From the NCBI GenBank assembly GCA_963726715.1, contig CAVSDF010000005.1, forward strand, positions 496,001 through 560,000: a DNA stretch of 64,000 nt. The letters are read 5' to 3'. Every line of letters begins with the position of its first letter. Position 1 is the stretch's first letter. This document shows, piece by piece, positions 21,691-30,662 of this stretch. The notes below the pieces were generated by a model that was not told the DNA's origin, did no database searches, and was given only the letters and a program-made list of their open reading frames with translations. The stretch comes from CAVSDF01 sp963726715. Lineage in GTDB: Bacteria; Bacteroidota; Rhodothermia; Rhodothermales; BA12. The position numbers and the translations under genes were made by a program.

Positions 21691-22263
21691 ATGCCCGCCC
21701 CGCCGCGCCTTCCCGCGCTTCTTCTTGCACCGCTCGCACTCGCCGCCGTCCTGACCGGTGGCCTCGCCGTCGGCGGCTGCGCGAGTGCCCGTCCGCCCGC
21801 GTCCGTGACGACGGCTCCGCTCGATCCGGCACGCTCCACCGCCGACATCCGCGCCGTTCTCGACACGCAGGTGCGGGCGTGGAATGTGGGCGACATCCCC
21901 GGTTTCATGGACGGCTACTGGCGCAGTGAGGCCCTCCGCTTCGCCTCCGGCGGCACCGTCCGCCGCGGCTGGCAGGCGACGCTCGACGGCTACGTCCGCG
22001 GCTACCCCGACCGCGCGGCGATGGGCACGCTCGATTTCTCCGATCTCGACATCGACGTCCTCTCGCCGACGGCCGCGACGGTCTTCGGGCGCTGGCGGCT
22101 GACCTTCGACACGGGCGCCGCGCCCGCGGGCGGCCTCTTCACGCTCGGCCTGCGCCGCATCGACCTCTCGACGGGGGCTCTCGTCACGGGCGCGCTCGCC
22201 GCAGCCTCCGGGACCGGCACGGCGTGGCGCGTCGTCTCCGACCACACCTCCTCCGACCGCTGA
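21691..22263 (+). CDS. NTF2-like (DUF4440-type) lipoprotein
   Basis: A 190-residue exported protein. The signal peptide LLLAPLALAAVLTGGLAVGGC ends in a lipobox cysteine. The mature part starts with an amphipathic helix (TADIRAVLDTQVRAWNVGDIPGFMDGYW), then VRRGWQATLDGYVRGYPDRAAMG and several strands (ATVFGRWRLTF, GGLFTLGLRRID, AWRVVSDHTSS). This is the usual order of the NTF2-like/DUF4440 alpha+beta cone fold, seen both in ketosteroid-isomerase-like enzymes and in non-enzymatic binding proteins. The substrate is not predictable. Divergent from sprA and followed 51 bases later by an SDR gene. Confidence 0.82.
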   Translation: MPAPPRLPALLLAPLALAAVLTGGLAVGGCASARPPASVTTAPLDPARSTADIRAVLDTQVRAWNVGDIPGFMDGYWRSEALRFASGGTVRRGWQATLDGYVRGYPDRAAMGTLDFSDLDIDVLSPTAATVFGRWRLTFDTGAAPAGGLFTLGLRRIDLSTGALVTGALAAASGTGTAWRVVSDHTSSDR

Positions 22264-22314
22264 CCGCGCCGCTCGCTGCTTTTTCCTCACCGACGCTCTC
22301 ACCCCTCCCTCCCC

Positions 22315-23019
22315 ATGACCCGAGACCTCACCGGCACCACCGTCGCCATCACCGGCGCGACAGGCACCCTCGGCCACGCCCTCATCGCCGCCTTCGCCGC
22401 CCGCGGCGCCACCCTCGCGCTCGTCGTGCAGGACGCCGCCGACGCCGCCAACCTCCGCATCCCCGGCGGCACCGACGCGTGGGCCTTCCCCGCCGACGTG
22501 ACCGACGAGGACGCCGTCCGGCAGGCCTTCGAGGCCATGACGGCGCAGTTCGGCGGCCTCGACGTCCTCGTCCACGCCGCGGGCGGATGGGCCTCGTCGC
22601 CGCTCGCCGAGACGACGCTCGACGCGTGGCGCCACATGATCGACCTCAACCTCACGTCGGCCTTCCTGTGCGTCCGCGAGGCGATGCGCGCGATGGAGCC
22701 GCGCGCCACCGCCGACCGCCCGACGCGGCTCGTGCTCGTCGCTTCGCGGCAGGGCGCCGACTGCGGCGCGGCAGAACAGGCGGCCTACTCGGCAGCCAAA
22801 GCCGGTGTCGTGCGTCTCGCCGAATCGGTTGCCGCCGAAATGAAGGGCCGGATGACCGCGCACATCCTCGCCCCCTCGACCCTGGCAACGGGTCCGGACG
22901 CCGACGGCGTCGCGCCCGCCGATGTCGCCGACCTCGTGGTCTCGCTCTGCGGCCCGGCGGGCAACCTCCTCAACGGCGCTACGCTGCGCGCCTATGGGAC
23001 GGCGGCGGTGGCGGCGTGA
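22315..23019 (+). CDS. SDR-family oxidoreductase
   Basis: A 234-residue short-chain dehydrogenase/reductase, cytoplasmic, NAD(P)-dependent. The Rossmann motif VAITGATGTLGHALIAAF is at the N-terminus. VLVHAAGGWASSPLAETTLDAW matches the NNAG region, VLVASRQGA carries the catalytic Ser position, and YSAAKAGVVRLAES carries the Tyr-x-x-x-Lys dyad. The C-terminus has ILAPSTLATGPD, consistent with the P-S-T segment of classical SDRs, and LNGATLRAYG. The substrate cannot be inferred. It starts with ATG after a pyrimidine-rich leader. A family A palindrome lies immediately after the stop. Confidence 0.93.
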   Translation: MTRDLTGTTVAITGATGTLGHALIAAFAARGATLALVVQDAADAANLRIPGGTDAWAFPADVTDEDAVRQAFEAMTAQFGGLDVLVHAAGGWASSPLAETTLDAWRHMIDLNLTSAFLCVREAMRAMEPRATADRPTRLVLVASRQGADCGAAEQAAYSAAKAGVVRLAESVAAEMKGRMTAHILAPSTLATGPDADGVAPADVADLVVSLCGPAGNLLNGATLRAYGTAAVAA

Positions 23020-23031
23020 TTCGTGGAGGGC

Positions 23032-23065
23032 ACCCTGTCAGGGTCAACGGCGACCCCGACAGGGT
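23032..23065. repeat. Palindromic repeat family A, copy 2
   Basis: ACCCTGTCAGGGTC and GACCCCGACAGGGT form a 14-base stem with one mismatch and a short loop, 12 bases after the SDR stop. It could also act as a terminator for that gene, but lacks a clear T-run. Its core resembles the CTGTCAGGTC family at 37740 and 48928. Confidence 0.7.
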
Positions 23066-23157
23066 AGCATCGGGCGTTTTTCGGATCGTTCGCGCCGTCA
23101 GACCCGCAGCGGGGACGTGCCCGAGAGGCGTCTCTATGGTCACCGCACGTCTTCCGG

Positions 23158-24345
23158 TTACGCGCGGATCTCGCGGGCCGGGTCGCCGACGCTGCGGTGG
23201 CCGTCGTACCACGTCTCGCGCACGTCGAGGCCTGCCTCGCGGACGGCGGCGAGGTAGGCCCCTCGGTCGAGGACCATCTCCGGCGGGGCCGCGCCGCCGC
23301 CGGGGATGTCCCCGCGCCCGAGCATCACCGCGAGCGCGGCGGTGACGATGCCGGTCGCCTGGCGGATGGCCGAGCGCTCGGTCGCGTCGTCGTAGTCCTG
23401 CTGCAGTTCGTAGACGAGCGTCTGCGGGCGTCCGTCGCGGGTGCCGCGCACGAGGACGCGGGCGAGGAGCACGTCGCGCGCGTCGGTGACGAGGTGCAGG
23501 CGCATCCGGCGCAGCAGCACGTCGCGGTACGTGAGGTGCGTCCGCACGTCGATCGACCGGTTCTCCGCCAGGCCGAGCGCGAGCAGGAAGCGGATCTGCG
23601 AGGCGTGGCCGGGCCACCGGACGAGCTTGTGGTCGAGACACGTGACGCGCCCCCCGACGGCGTTGGCGAGCGGCGACTGCCCGCCCTGCGCGTGGAACGC
23701 CTCCAAGCGGTCGAACGGCGGCGCGAACCGCACCTCTTCGAGTCCGGTGAGTGGCGCGACCGTGCGGCGCTCGCCCTCCTCGATGATCTCGACGGGCGCC
23801 GTGTAGTCGTCGAGCACCTTCTCGACCGACCACGAGACGGCGAAATTGAACGGCTCGATCGGCTCCGACGGCAGGTCGCCGACGCGCACCTGCGCCGCCT
23901 CGGCACGCTCGAACTGGTCGATGCCGTGGAGGCAGAGCACGTTGACGAGGCCCGGCGTGATGCCGCAGTTGGGCACGATCCAGACGCCCTTGGCCCGCGC
24001 CTCGTCGGCGAGCGCGAGTTGTTGGTCGACGATGGCGTCCGGCCCGCCCATGTCCACGTATGGGATGCCGAGCGAGAGGGCCAGGCGGGCGAGGTCGAGC
24101 GCGATCGAGCTCGGCACCGACGCGACGATGCACGCGCTGCCCTCGACGATGGGCCGCAGCAGCCACGGATCGCGCACGTCGGCCTGAAAGGCGCGCAGCT
24201 TGGGGCTCTTGACCTTCGCCTGAAGCTCGTTGAGCGCGCGGGCGCGGAGGTCGCACACCTGCACGAGCGACACGTCGTCGTGGTGCGCGAGGTCGCGGGC
24301 GATGGCGGCGCCGATGGCGCCGGCGCCGAGAACGGTGATCTTCAT
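23158..24345 (-). CDS. Saccharopine-dehydrogenase-family oxidoreductase
   Basis: Intact 395-residue NAD(P)-dependent enzyme of the saccharopine dehydrogenase/lysine dehydrogenase-like family. It has an N-terminal Rossmann fold (ITVLGAGAIGAAIARDLAHH), then CIVASVPSSIALDLARLAL, IPYVDMGG, WIVPNCGITPGLVN and the substrate domain with EPFNFAVSWSVEKVLDDYTAP, CLDHKLVRWPGHASQIRFL and VYELQQDYD. Family members act on amino acids linked through a secondary amine or on lysine itself. The actual substrate here is open, with lysine 6-dehydrogenase-like or carboxynorspermidine synthase-like activity as alternatives. It starts with ATG at 24345 and has its own promoter box (24366-24372). Confidence 0.88.
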   Translation of the reverse strand: MKITVLGAGAIGAAIARDLAHHDDVSLVQVCDLRARALNELQAKVKSPKLRAFQADVRDPWLLRPIVEGSACIVASVPSSIALDLARLALSLGIPYVDMGGPDAIVDQQLALADEARAKGVWIVPNCGITPGLVNVLCLHGIDQFERAEAAQVRVGDLPSEPIEPFNFAVSWSVEKVLDDYTAPVEIIEEGERRTVAPLTGLEEVRFAPPFDRLEAFHAQGGQSPLANAVGGRVTCLDHKLVRWPGHASQIRFLLALGLAENRSIDVRTHLTYRDVLLRRMRLHLVTDARDVLLARVLVRGTRDGRPQTLVYELQQDYDDATERSAIRQATGIVTAALAVMLGRGDIPGGGAAPPEMVLDRGAYLAAVREAGLDVRETWYDGHRSVGDPAREIRA

Positions 24346-24365
24346 GCGTCAGGGTGGGAGCCCGT

Positions 24366-24372
24366 CAAACTA
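24366..24372 (-). promoter_or_regulatory. Bacteroidota-type -7 box TAGTTTG
   Basis: On the minus strand TAGTTTG lies about 20 bases upstream of the ATG at 24345 and fits the Bacteroidota -7 consensus TAnnTTTG exactly. No convincing TTG -33 box was found at the expected spacing. Confidence 0.45.
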
Positions 24373-24410
24373 CGCCTTCCGCCCCGGACCCTTGCCGCGC
24401 GCCGTGCCGG

Positions 24411-25064
24411 TTATGCCTTCCCACGCGCTTCGAGGGCGCGGGCGAGGGTGGCCTCGTCGGCGTATTCGAGGTCGCTGCCGATGGGCAGGCCGCGCGCGAG
24501 GCGCGTCATGCGCACCTCGAAGGGCTTGAGGAGCATCGTGAGGTAGTGCGCCGTCGCGTCGCCCTCGACGTTCGGGTTGGTGGCGAGGATGACCTCGCGT
24601 GGACGCTCGAACGCCGCGTCGGGCAGGCGCTCGCGGACGGCGTCGTCGACCGTCAGGGCGCCGCTCACGCGGGCGACGAGTTCGCGGATGCGCAGGTCGT
24701 CGGGGCCGATGCCGTCGAGCGGGGAGATCGCGCCACCGAGCACGTGGTAGACGCCGCCGTACTCGCCGGTGCGCTCGAACGCCATCACGTCGTTCGACTC
24801 CTCGACGACACAGATCGTGCGCGCGTCTCGGCGCGGCGACATGCAGATCGGGCAGACGTCGGTGTCGGCGACGTTGGCGCAGACGACGCACGACTTGACG
24901 CGGTCCTTGGCGGCCACGAGCGCGCGGGCGATCTCGACGACCTCCTCGCGCGGCATCTTGAGCACGTAGGCCGCGAGGCGCTGCGCCGTCTTGCGCCCGA
25001 TCGTCGGGAGGCGTGTGAACTGCTCGACGAGCGCCTCGACGGTCTCAGAGGTGAAGGCGGCCAT
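24411..25064 (-). CDS. recR: Recombination mediator RecR
   Basis: A 217-residue RecR, acting with RecO to load RecA on gapped single-stranded DNA. It has the N-terminal helix-hairpin-helix (LVEQFTRLPTIGRKTAQRLAAYVL), the C4 zinc finger (CVVCANVADTDVCPIC), and a Toprim domain starting TICVVEESNDVMAFERTGEYGGVYHVLGGAISPLDGIGP and continuing to EVILATNPNVEGDATAHYL. It ends with ARGLPIGSDLEYADEATLARAL. Start at ATG 25064, directly before the conserved domain. It is the last gene of the minus-strand series tdk-dnaX-ybaB-recR; the dnaX-ybaB-recR order is widespread in bacteria. Confidence 0.97.
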   Translation of the reverse strand: MAAFTSETVEALVEQFTRLPTIGRKTAQRLAAYVLKMPREEVVEIARALVAAKDRVKSCVVCANVADTDVCPICMSPRRDARTICVVEESNDVMAFERTGEYGGVYHVLGGAISPLDGIGPDDLRIRELVARVSGALTVDDAVRERLPDAAFERPREVILATNPNVEGDATAHYLTMLLKPFEVRMTRLARGLPIGSDLEYADEATLARALEARGKA

Positions 25065-25224
25065 GCGGAAACGGTGGGTACGGGGACGGATGGGGCGCGG
25101 CGCAGGCACTGCGGCACAGGACTTCCAGCAGGGGCACGCAAGATCGACACGGACGGGCGACAGCGTGCCGTCACCCGTCCGCGTCCGTGCATCGACGGCG
25201 CCCGCGCGAGGCGAGCGCCCGCGC

Positions 25225-25560
25225 TCACATTCCGCTCAGCTGCCCCATGTCGAAGCCCGGCGGCAGCATTCCGCCGATGCCCTTCTGCATCTCGTCGCGC
25301 GCGATTCCCGCTGCCTCGTCGAGCGCCTTGTTGACGCCCGCGATGACGAGGTCCTCCAGCATCTCGGCGTCGTCGCCGAGGGCGGCGCGGTCGATGGAGA
25401 TGGCCGTCAGGCGCTGCTGCCCGTTGGCCGTCACGCGCACGATGCCGCCGCCGACTTCGGCGGTCACGGTCTGCTCGCCCAGCTTCTGCTGGGATTCGGC
25501 CATGCGGCGCTGCATCTCGGCGATCTGTCCGAACATGTCGGCCATGTTGAGTCCACTCAT
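25225..25560 (-). CDS. ybaB: YbaB/EbfC nucleoid-associated protein
   Basis: A 111-residue DNA-binding protein of the YbaB/EbfC family, which forms tweezer-like dimers on DNA. Typical features are the N-terminal helix (MADMFGQIAEMQRRMAESQQKL), the strand segment VTAEVGGGIVRVTANGQQRLTAISID and the C-terminal helix DLVIAGVNKALDEAAGIARDEM, followed by GIGGMLPPGF. Its position between dnaX and recR is conserved in many phyla. The start ATG lies 43 bases downstream of the dnaX stop. Confidence 0.95.
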   Translation of the reverse strand: MSGLNMADMFGQIAEMQRRMAESQQKLGEQTVTAEVGGGIVRVTANGQQRLTAISIDRAALGDDAEMLEDLVIAGVNKALDEAAGIARDEMQKGIGGMLPPGFDMGQLSGM

Positions 25561-25603
25561 GGTGTCTGGGGAAAAGAAGGGTGTGGAAAAGGGGGAAGCC
25601 GTC

Positions 25604-27704
25604 TCAAAACACGATCTCGGCCCCAAACCGCTCGATGAGTTTCTGGGCGGCGGGGCTGGCCTGCTTGACGTGCTGGAGGACGGCGTACGGGTCGTCTGGA
25701 TCGAGCGTTCCAGGCTCCGCCGCCGCCTGTTCGACGGTGCAGGTGAGGGCCGACGGGGACGGACGGCCGCTGAGGCGCTCGGCGAGGTCGGCGAGGAGGC
25801 CGGCGCTTGCGGCGCGGATCGTGTCGGCGGTGAAGGCGTCAGGGACGGTGAGGACGAGCATCGCACCGTCGATGCGGACCGGGCGGGCGCCGCGCAGGCA
25901 GGCGGCGAGGCGCGGGCGGGCGCAGGCGTCGGCGATCTCGGTCCACGCACGGGCGACGTGCGGGTCGAGCGCGGGGCGGACCTCGATGCGCGCGGCGTCG
26001 TCGGCGGCAGACGCGCGCGCGGCGGGCATCGCACCAGTGGACCCTCTAAGGGTCGCAGACCCTGACAGGGCTGCGTCGCTCCCATCGCCTGCACCGTCGC
26101 CCGAGGGCAGGGCGGACGGGAGCGCGGCGGCGGGGCCTTTGCGGCGGAGCGCCGGGGCGCCGAAGAGTGAGGCGGTGAGGTCGTCGGAGGGTGGCGCTGC
26201 CGGGGCGGCGGCGGACTCGGGCGTGCGGGCGGCGGGCGGCGCCGGGGCGCGGGGGGCGAGCGGAGCGGCGGGCGGCTCGTCACCGAACGGGTCGTCGGGC
26301 GGGGCGGTCGGGGACGACGGACGACCGACGACGGACGACGGAGCGGCGGGCGGCGGAGCGGTGGGCGTCGGCTGGGCGGCGAGCGGGCGCGGGGTGCGCA
26401 CGAATGCGGGCGCGTCGCCGGGCGGCGGCAGAGCGGGGGCCGAAGCGGATGGCGCCGGGGCCGCGGCGTAGGGCGCGGGAGCTTCGACGACGTGGGCGCT
26501 CGGACGCGCCGGTGCGGCGGCGACGGGCACCGGCAGGGCACCGCCCGCGCGGGCGTGGGCGTCGAGGCGCTCGACGGCACGCAGGGCGGCGTTGAGGTCG
26601 TGCGCCGACGCGAGGGCGGTGAGCTTGAGGAGTGCGAGTTCCAATCGCAAACGCGGCTGGCTCGACCCGCGCATCGCCGGTTCGGCATCCGCCAGCAGGG
26701 CAAGCTGGCGCAGCAGGTCGGCCTCCGCCCACCGCGCGGCCTCGTCGCCGTAGCGCGCCTGCATCTCCGCCGACGCCTCGATGAGCCGCGTGTCGGGCAT
26801 CGTCCGGGCGACGAGCAGGTTGCGGAGGTGCTCCTGCATCCCGCCGACGAACTCCGCGAGGTCGTAGCCGCGCCGCACGAGGCGGTCCACGAGACCGAGC
26901 ATCCCGGCCGCGCTTCGCTCGCGCACGTGCGCCGACGCCTCGAAGTAGAGATCGACATCGACGACGCCGAGCGCGGCGGCGAGGCTCGCATACCGCAGCG
27001 TCGTCCCTTCGAGCGCGATCGCCTGGTCGAACGCGGAGAGTGCATCCCGCAGCGCGCCGTCGCCCTTGCGGGCGATGAGCATCAGGCTCGCCTCGTCGGC
27101 ATCGACGCCTTCCTCGCCGCAGATCGCGTGGAGGTGCCCGACCGTCTCCTCGACACCGATCCGGCGGAAATCGAAGCGCTGGCAGCGCGAGAGGATCGTC
27201 GGGAGGACCTTGTGCGGCTCGGTCGTCGCGAAGATGAAGATGACGTACGGCGGCGGCTCTTCGAGCGTCTTGAGGAGCGCGTTGAAGGCGCTCGTCGAGA
27301 GCATGTGGACCTCGTCGACGATGTAGACCTTGCGGCGCGCGCCCTGCGGCGGGATGCGGACGGTGTCGCGCAGCTCGCGGATGTCGTCGACCTTGTTGTT
27401 CGACGCCGCGTCGATCTCGATGATGTTGAGGCTCCGGCCCGTCCTCGAACGCCCGGCACGAGCCGCACGCGCGGCACGGCTCGGCCTCCGGGCGCTCGGC
27501 GAGGGGCACCTCGCAGTTGATGGCCTTGGCGAGGATGCGCGCCGCCGTCGTCTTGCCGACGCCGCGCGGGCCGGTGAACAGGAACGCGTGGGCGAGGCGG
27601 TCGTGGCGGATCGCGTTGCGGAGCGTCTCGGCGACGTGCTCCTGCCCGACGAGTTCGTCGAAGCGCTGCGGGCGGTACTTGCGCGCGGAGACGAGGTAGC
27701 GCAT
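25604..27704 (-). CDS. dnaX: DNA polymerase III subunit gamma/tau (one frameshift)
   Basis: Clamp-loader ATPase, about 699 residues. The N-terminus is typical: YRPQRFDELVGQEHV, Walker A FTGPRGVGKTTAARILAKAINC, then the zinc cysteines of CRACGSC. Near 27432 the frame shifts by one extra base in a CCGG context, after which NIIEIDAASNNKVDDIRELR, the Walker B/DExH region VYIVDEVHML, NALLKTLEEPPPYVIFIFATTE and the sensor 1 and 2 regions follow. A linker rich in Ala and Pro (about 26600-26000) carries two repeats: a heptanucleotide tract read as SSVVGRPSSP and a family A palindrome read as ALSGSATLRGSTG. The C-terminus is a tau-like domain ending AQKLIERFGAEIVF. Confidence 0.95.
26040..26073. repeat. 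Palindromic repeat family A inside dnaX
   Basis: ACCCTCTAAGGGTC and GACCCTGACAGGGC form an inverted repeat in frame within the dnaX linker, without a stop codon. It resembles the intergenic copy at 23032-23065. Confidence 0.6.
26311..26343. repeat. Heptanucleotide microsatellite inside dnaX
   Basis: GGACGAC/CGACGGA units, about four imperfect copies, in frame within the dnaX linker and read on the minus strand as SSVVGRPSSP. Same unit as at 4325-4350 and 13272-13310. Confidence 0.7.
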
Positions 27705-27717
27705 CAAAAGGCGGGGA

Positions 27718-28458
27718 TCAGGCGATGGAGACGGTCGGCGGCGTAACGCGCGGATCGGTCGGCGGGTCGGCAGGCACGGCGTCGAGGCGGCGGACGGGCG
27801 CTGCGGGCGCGGTCGGCGCGATCGTCTCGTCGCGGCGCGTGCGGACCGGCTCGCGGTCGTCGGGCGTCGGCGTCGTGTCGGACGGGTCGAAGTGCGCGCG
27901 GCAGCGCGGCTCGTAGGCATCGCCCGCGCCGATGAGCACGCGCGAGCCGGCGGCGACGACGCGCTGCGAATGGTTGGCCGGCGCGCCGCACGCGACGCAG
28001 ACGGCGTGCAGCTTGGTCACGAACTCGGCGATGGCCATCAGCTGCGGCATCGGCTCGAAGGGCCGCCCGAGGTAGTCCTGGTCGAGTCCGGCGATGATGA
28101 CGCGCTTGCCGTCGCGCGCCAGCCGGTCGGCGACCTCCACGAGATCGAGCGAGAAGAACTGCGCCTCGTCGATGCCGACGACATCGGCGCGTTCGGCGAG
28201 CAGCAGGATCTGACTCGCGGCGCTGACCGGCGTCGACGGGATGATCGACTCGTCGTGCGAGACGACGTCGGTGGCGGAGAAGCGGGTGTCGAGGGCGGGC
28301 TTGAAGATCTCGACGCGCTGCCGGGCGATGCGGGCGCGGCGCAGGCGGCGGATCAGCTCTTCGGTCTTGCCGGAGAACATCGACCCGCAGACGACCTCGA
28401 TCCAGCCCGGACGCGAGTTTCCGGAGGCCGGGCCGGGGAAGAGGACGAAGGGTTCCAT
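27718..28458 (-). CDS. tdk: Thymidine kinase
   Basis: Type II thymidine kinase (ATP + thymidine to dTMP), pyrimidine salvage, 246 residues. It has the P-loop (WIEVVCGSMFSGKTEELIRRL), VVGIDEAQFF (Walker B-like), GLDQDYLGRPFEPMPQLMAIAEFVTKLHAVC, the zinc cysteine CGAPA in the lasso region and YEPRCRAHF. Family members usually end near here; this one has about 50 extra C-terminal residues rich in Pro, Asp and Arg with no recognised domain. Start at ATG 28458, where a -7-like box TATCTTG stands about 42 bases upstream. Its stop lies 13 bases before the dnaX start, so tdk heads the dnaX-ybaB-recR operon. Confidence 0.95.
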   Translation of the reverse strand: MEPFVLFPGPASGNSRPGWIEVVCGSMFSGKTEELIRRLRRARIARQRVEIFKPALDTRFSATDVVSHDESIIPSTPVSAASQILLLAERADVVGIDEAQFFSLDLVEVADRLARDGKRVIIAGLDQDYLGRPFEPMPQLMAIAEFVTKLHAVCVACGAPANHSQRVVAAGSRVLIGAGDAYEPRCRAHFDPSDTTPTPDDREPVRTRRDETIAPTAPAAPVRRLDAVPADPPTDPRVTPPTVSIA

Positions 28459-28499
28459 CGGCGGACGTGGGGATGGGCAAACAGAGGGGGCAAGCGCGT

Positions 28500-28506
28500 C
28501 AAGATA
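28500..28506 (-). promoter_or_regulatory. Putative -7 box TATCTTG upstream of tdk
   Basis: TATCTTG on the minus strand, about 42 bases upstream of the tdk ATG. It differs from the Bacteroidota TAnnTTTG consensus in one position and matches a variant that recurs before other genes here. Confidence 0.4.
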
Positions 28507-28615
28507 CCGCCCTCGCCCGGCGCGTCCCGGTGGTGTGGACAACTCCCGCGCCCCGGAAGACCGCCGCAAACATGCCGGGTGCCCGGACCTGACGGGGTCA
28601 AAGCGCCATCCGGCG

Positions 28616-30662
28616 TCAGAGGTCGAGGCGGCGGGCGAGGGCGAGGGCGCTTTCGGCGTCGGCGCGGAGGCTGTCGAAGGGCGGCGGCGCGGGCGAGAAG
28701 GGCAGGCTTCCCAGTCGGCTGCGGAGCGTGAGGGCAGCCTCGCGCACGGCGGGATCGACGCGGGCGGCGTCGAGGGCCGCGGCGAGGTGCGCGGCGGTGG
28801 CGGCGACGGCGGGGCGTCCGGTGCGGTCGGTGAGGGCGCGGTCGAGGACGCGGAGGGCGAGGGCGGAGGCGGCGAGGCCGTCGCCGCGGTCGAGGGCGGC
28901 GGCGACCTGCCGGTCGAGACTCTGCCGGTCGAGGAGCGGCGCGTTCGTCGGGGCGGACGGGCGCGGTTCGGGCCGGTGCGTGGCTGCGCGGGACGTGTCC
29001 TGCGGTCGGGCGTGCGGGCGGGGGCGCGGCAGGCGGCGCGGGCGGTCCCGCTGCGGGCGGCGGGCGGCGAGCGGGCGGCGGCGGGCGCTTGCCTGCGCGC
29101 TCGCGGGCCTCGGCCTTCGTGGCGGCTTTGGCGGCGGCGATGCGGGCGGCGGTGGCGTCGCGGGCGGCGCGGGAGGCGGATTTCTCGGGGGCGAGCGGCG
29201 TCCGGCGGCGCCAGGCGACGAGCGCGCCGGCGCCCATCAGCACCGCGCCGAGGGCGAGAAGGCCGACGAGGACGGGCATCGGGAGTCTGCCCGTCGGCGC
29301 GTCGTCGGTGTCGCGGGCGGCGGTGCGGCGGCGCTCCGAACGGGCATCGGCGGGGGGGGCGACGCCGGGGGTGACGCGGACGCTCCCGAGGGCGGCGCGC
29401 TCGGTCTCGTAGCGTCGCGTCGCCGGGTTGAAGGCGATGACCTCGACGGCCGGGAGGGCAAGCGTGCCTTCGACGCGCGGCACGACGGTGTAGCGGAACG
29501 TCCGCGTCCCCGAAAAGCGGTCGCCGGGCGCGCGGCGCGTCGAGTCGGAGCGGGCGTCGTAGACATCGGCGACGCTGTCGGCGAGGGCGAGGCGGGGCGG
29601 AGGCATCGTCGAGAGGCTCGCGTTGCCCCGGACGGTCACGGTCACCTCGACGCCTTCGCCGACCGCCGCGGTGCGGGCGCCGACATCCGCCGTCAGATCG
29701 ACACGTCCGGTGAGGCCGCTGAAATCGTACGGTGCCGCCGGGCGCGCGACGACCGGCACGACGACTTCGTCGCTCGACCGCGTGAAGGTCTCGTCGATGC
29801 GCGGCGCATTGTCGAAGCCGAACAGCCGCGCCCCGAGCGGCACGCGGGCCGTGCCTTCGAGGCGCAGCGGGGCAATCGTCAGCCGCCCGGTCTGCTGCGG
29901 AAACAGCGCCACGCGCCGCACGACGAGCGTGCTGTAACTCCGCCCGCCGAGCGTGACGACCGACGGCGCCGCGCTGCGTCCGATGGGCAGGTCTTCGCGC
30001 CAGAAACCGGTCGCGTCGCCCGGATCGGTGATGCGGTACTGGAGGTCGAGGTCCGGGCGGGCGTAGAGGCGCCACTCGACGACGACCTGCTCTCCCTGCC
30101 AGACGGCGCCGGACGGCAGGATGCGGGCACGCACGAACACGTCGTCGTCGCCGAGGCGGCTCCGGCGCGGCGTGGCCCGGTGCATCGGATCGTCGGGCGC
30201 GGTGCTGCTCGCGGTGCCGCCTGACTGGGGCATCGACGCGCCTGCGCGGACGGCGACGTTGACAGGGTTGGAGGCGTAGAGCGCGCCGCCGACCGACACG
30301 AACGCCTCGTCGATCGATGCACGTCCGGCGGTGATGGGCCGCAGCGTCCACCGGAACCGCACGCGCGGCGTGATGCCGCTGCCCTCGACGCGCGTGACGG
30401 TCGGGAAGCGCGAGACCGGCGCGAGGCCCGCCAGCTCCGGCAGTCGCGGCTGCCCGACCTCAGACGGCGGCGCCCCGACGACCTCGACATCGTAGCGCAC
30501 GTCGTCGTCGGTCGTCGGGCTCGTCTGATCGACGCTCGCCACCACCCGCACCGCCTGCGCCGCGGCAGGCCCGGCGAACAGCCCGGCGGCGACGAGCAGG
30601 CACAGTGCCGCCAGGACGGCGCGCACGCATGCGGCGTGAGGGAGGGCAAACATCGGGCGCAT
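28616..30662 (-). CDS. batD: BatD-like protein of the Bat operon (one frameshift)
   Basis: Exported protein of about 680 residues, last gene of the Bat operon. It has a signal peptide (VLAALCLLVAAGLFAGPAAAQ), then two or more beta-sandwich repeats typical of BatD (VRVVASVDQTSPTTDDDVRYDVEV, YDFSGLTGRVDLTADVGARTAAVGEGVEVTVTVRGN), a transmembrane helix (VLVGLLALGAVLMGAGALVAWRRR) and a Pro/Ala/Arg-rich linker. The helical C-terminus continues only after a one-base shift near 28970 (HLAAALDAARVDPAVREAALTLRSRL to ARRLDL). In Bacteroidota this operon was named for an aerotolerance phenotype; the precise role of BatD is not known. The ATG overlaps the batC stop (TGATG). Confidence 0.85.

Noticed and set aside
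27400..27450. Programmed frameshifting in dnaX
   Set aside because: In E. coli the programmed shift makes gamma after the ATPase domain. Here the shift falls next to the zinc-finger region, within the ATPase domain. There is also no A-rich slippery run, so an indel error fits better.
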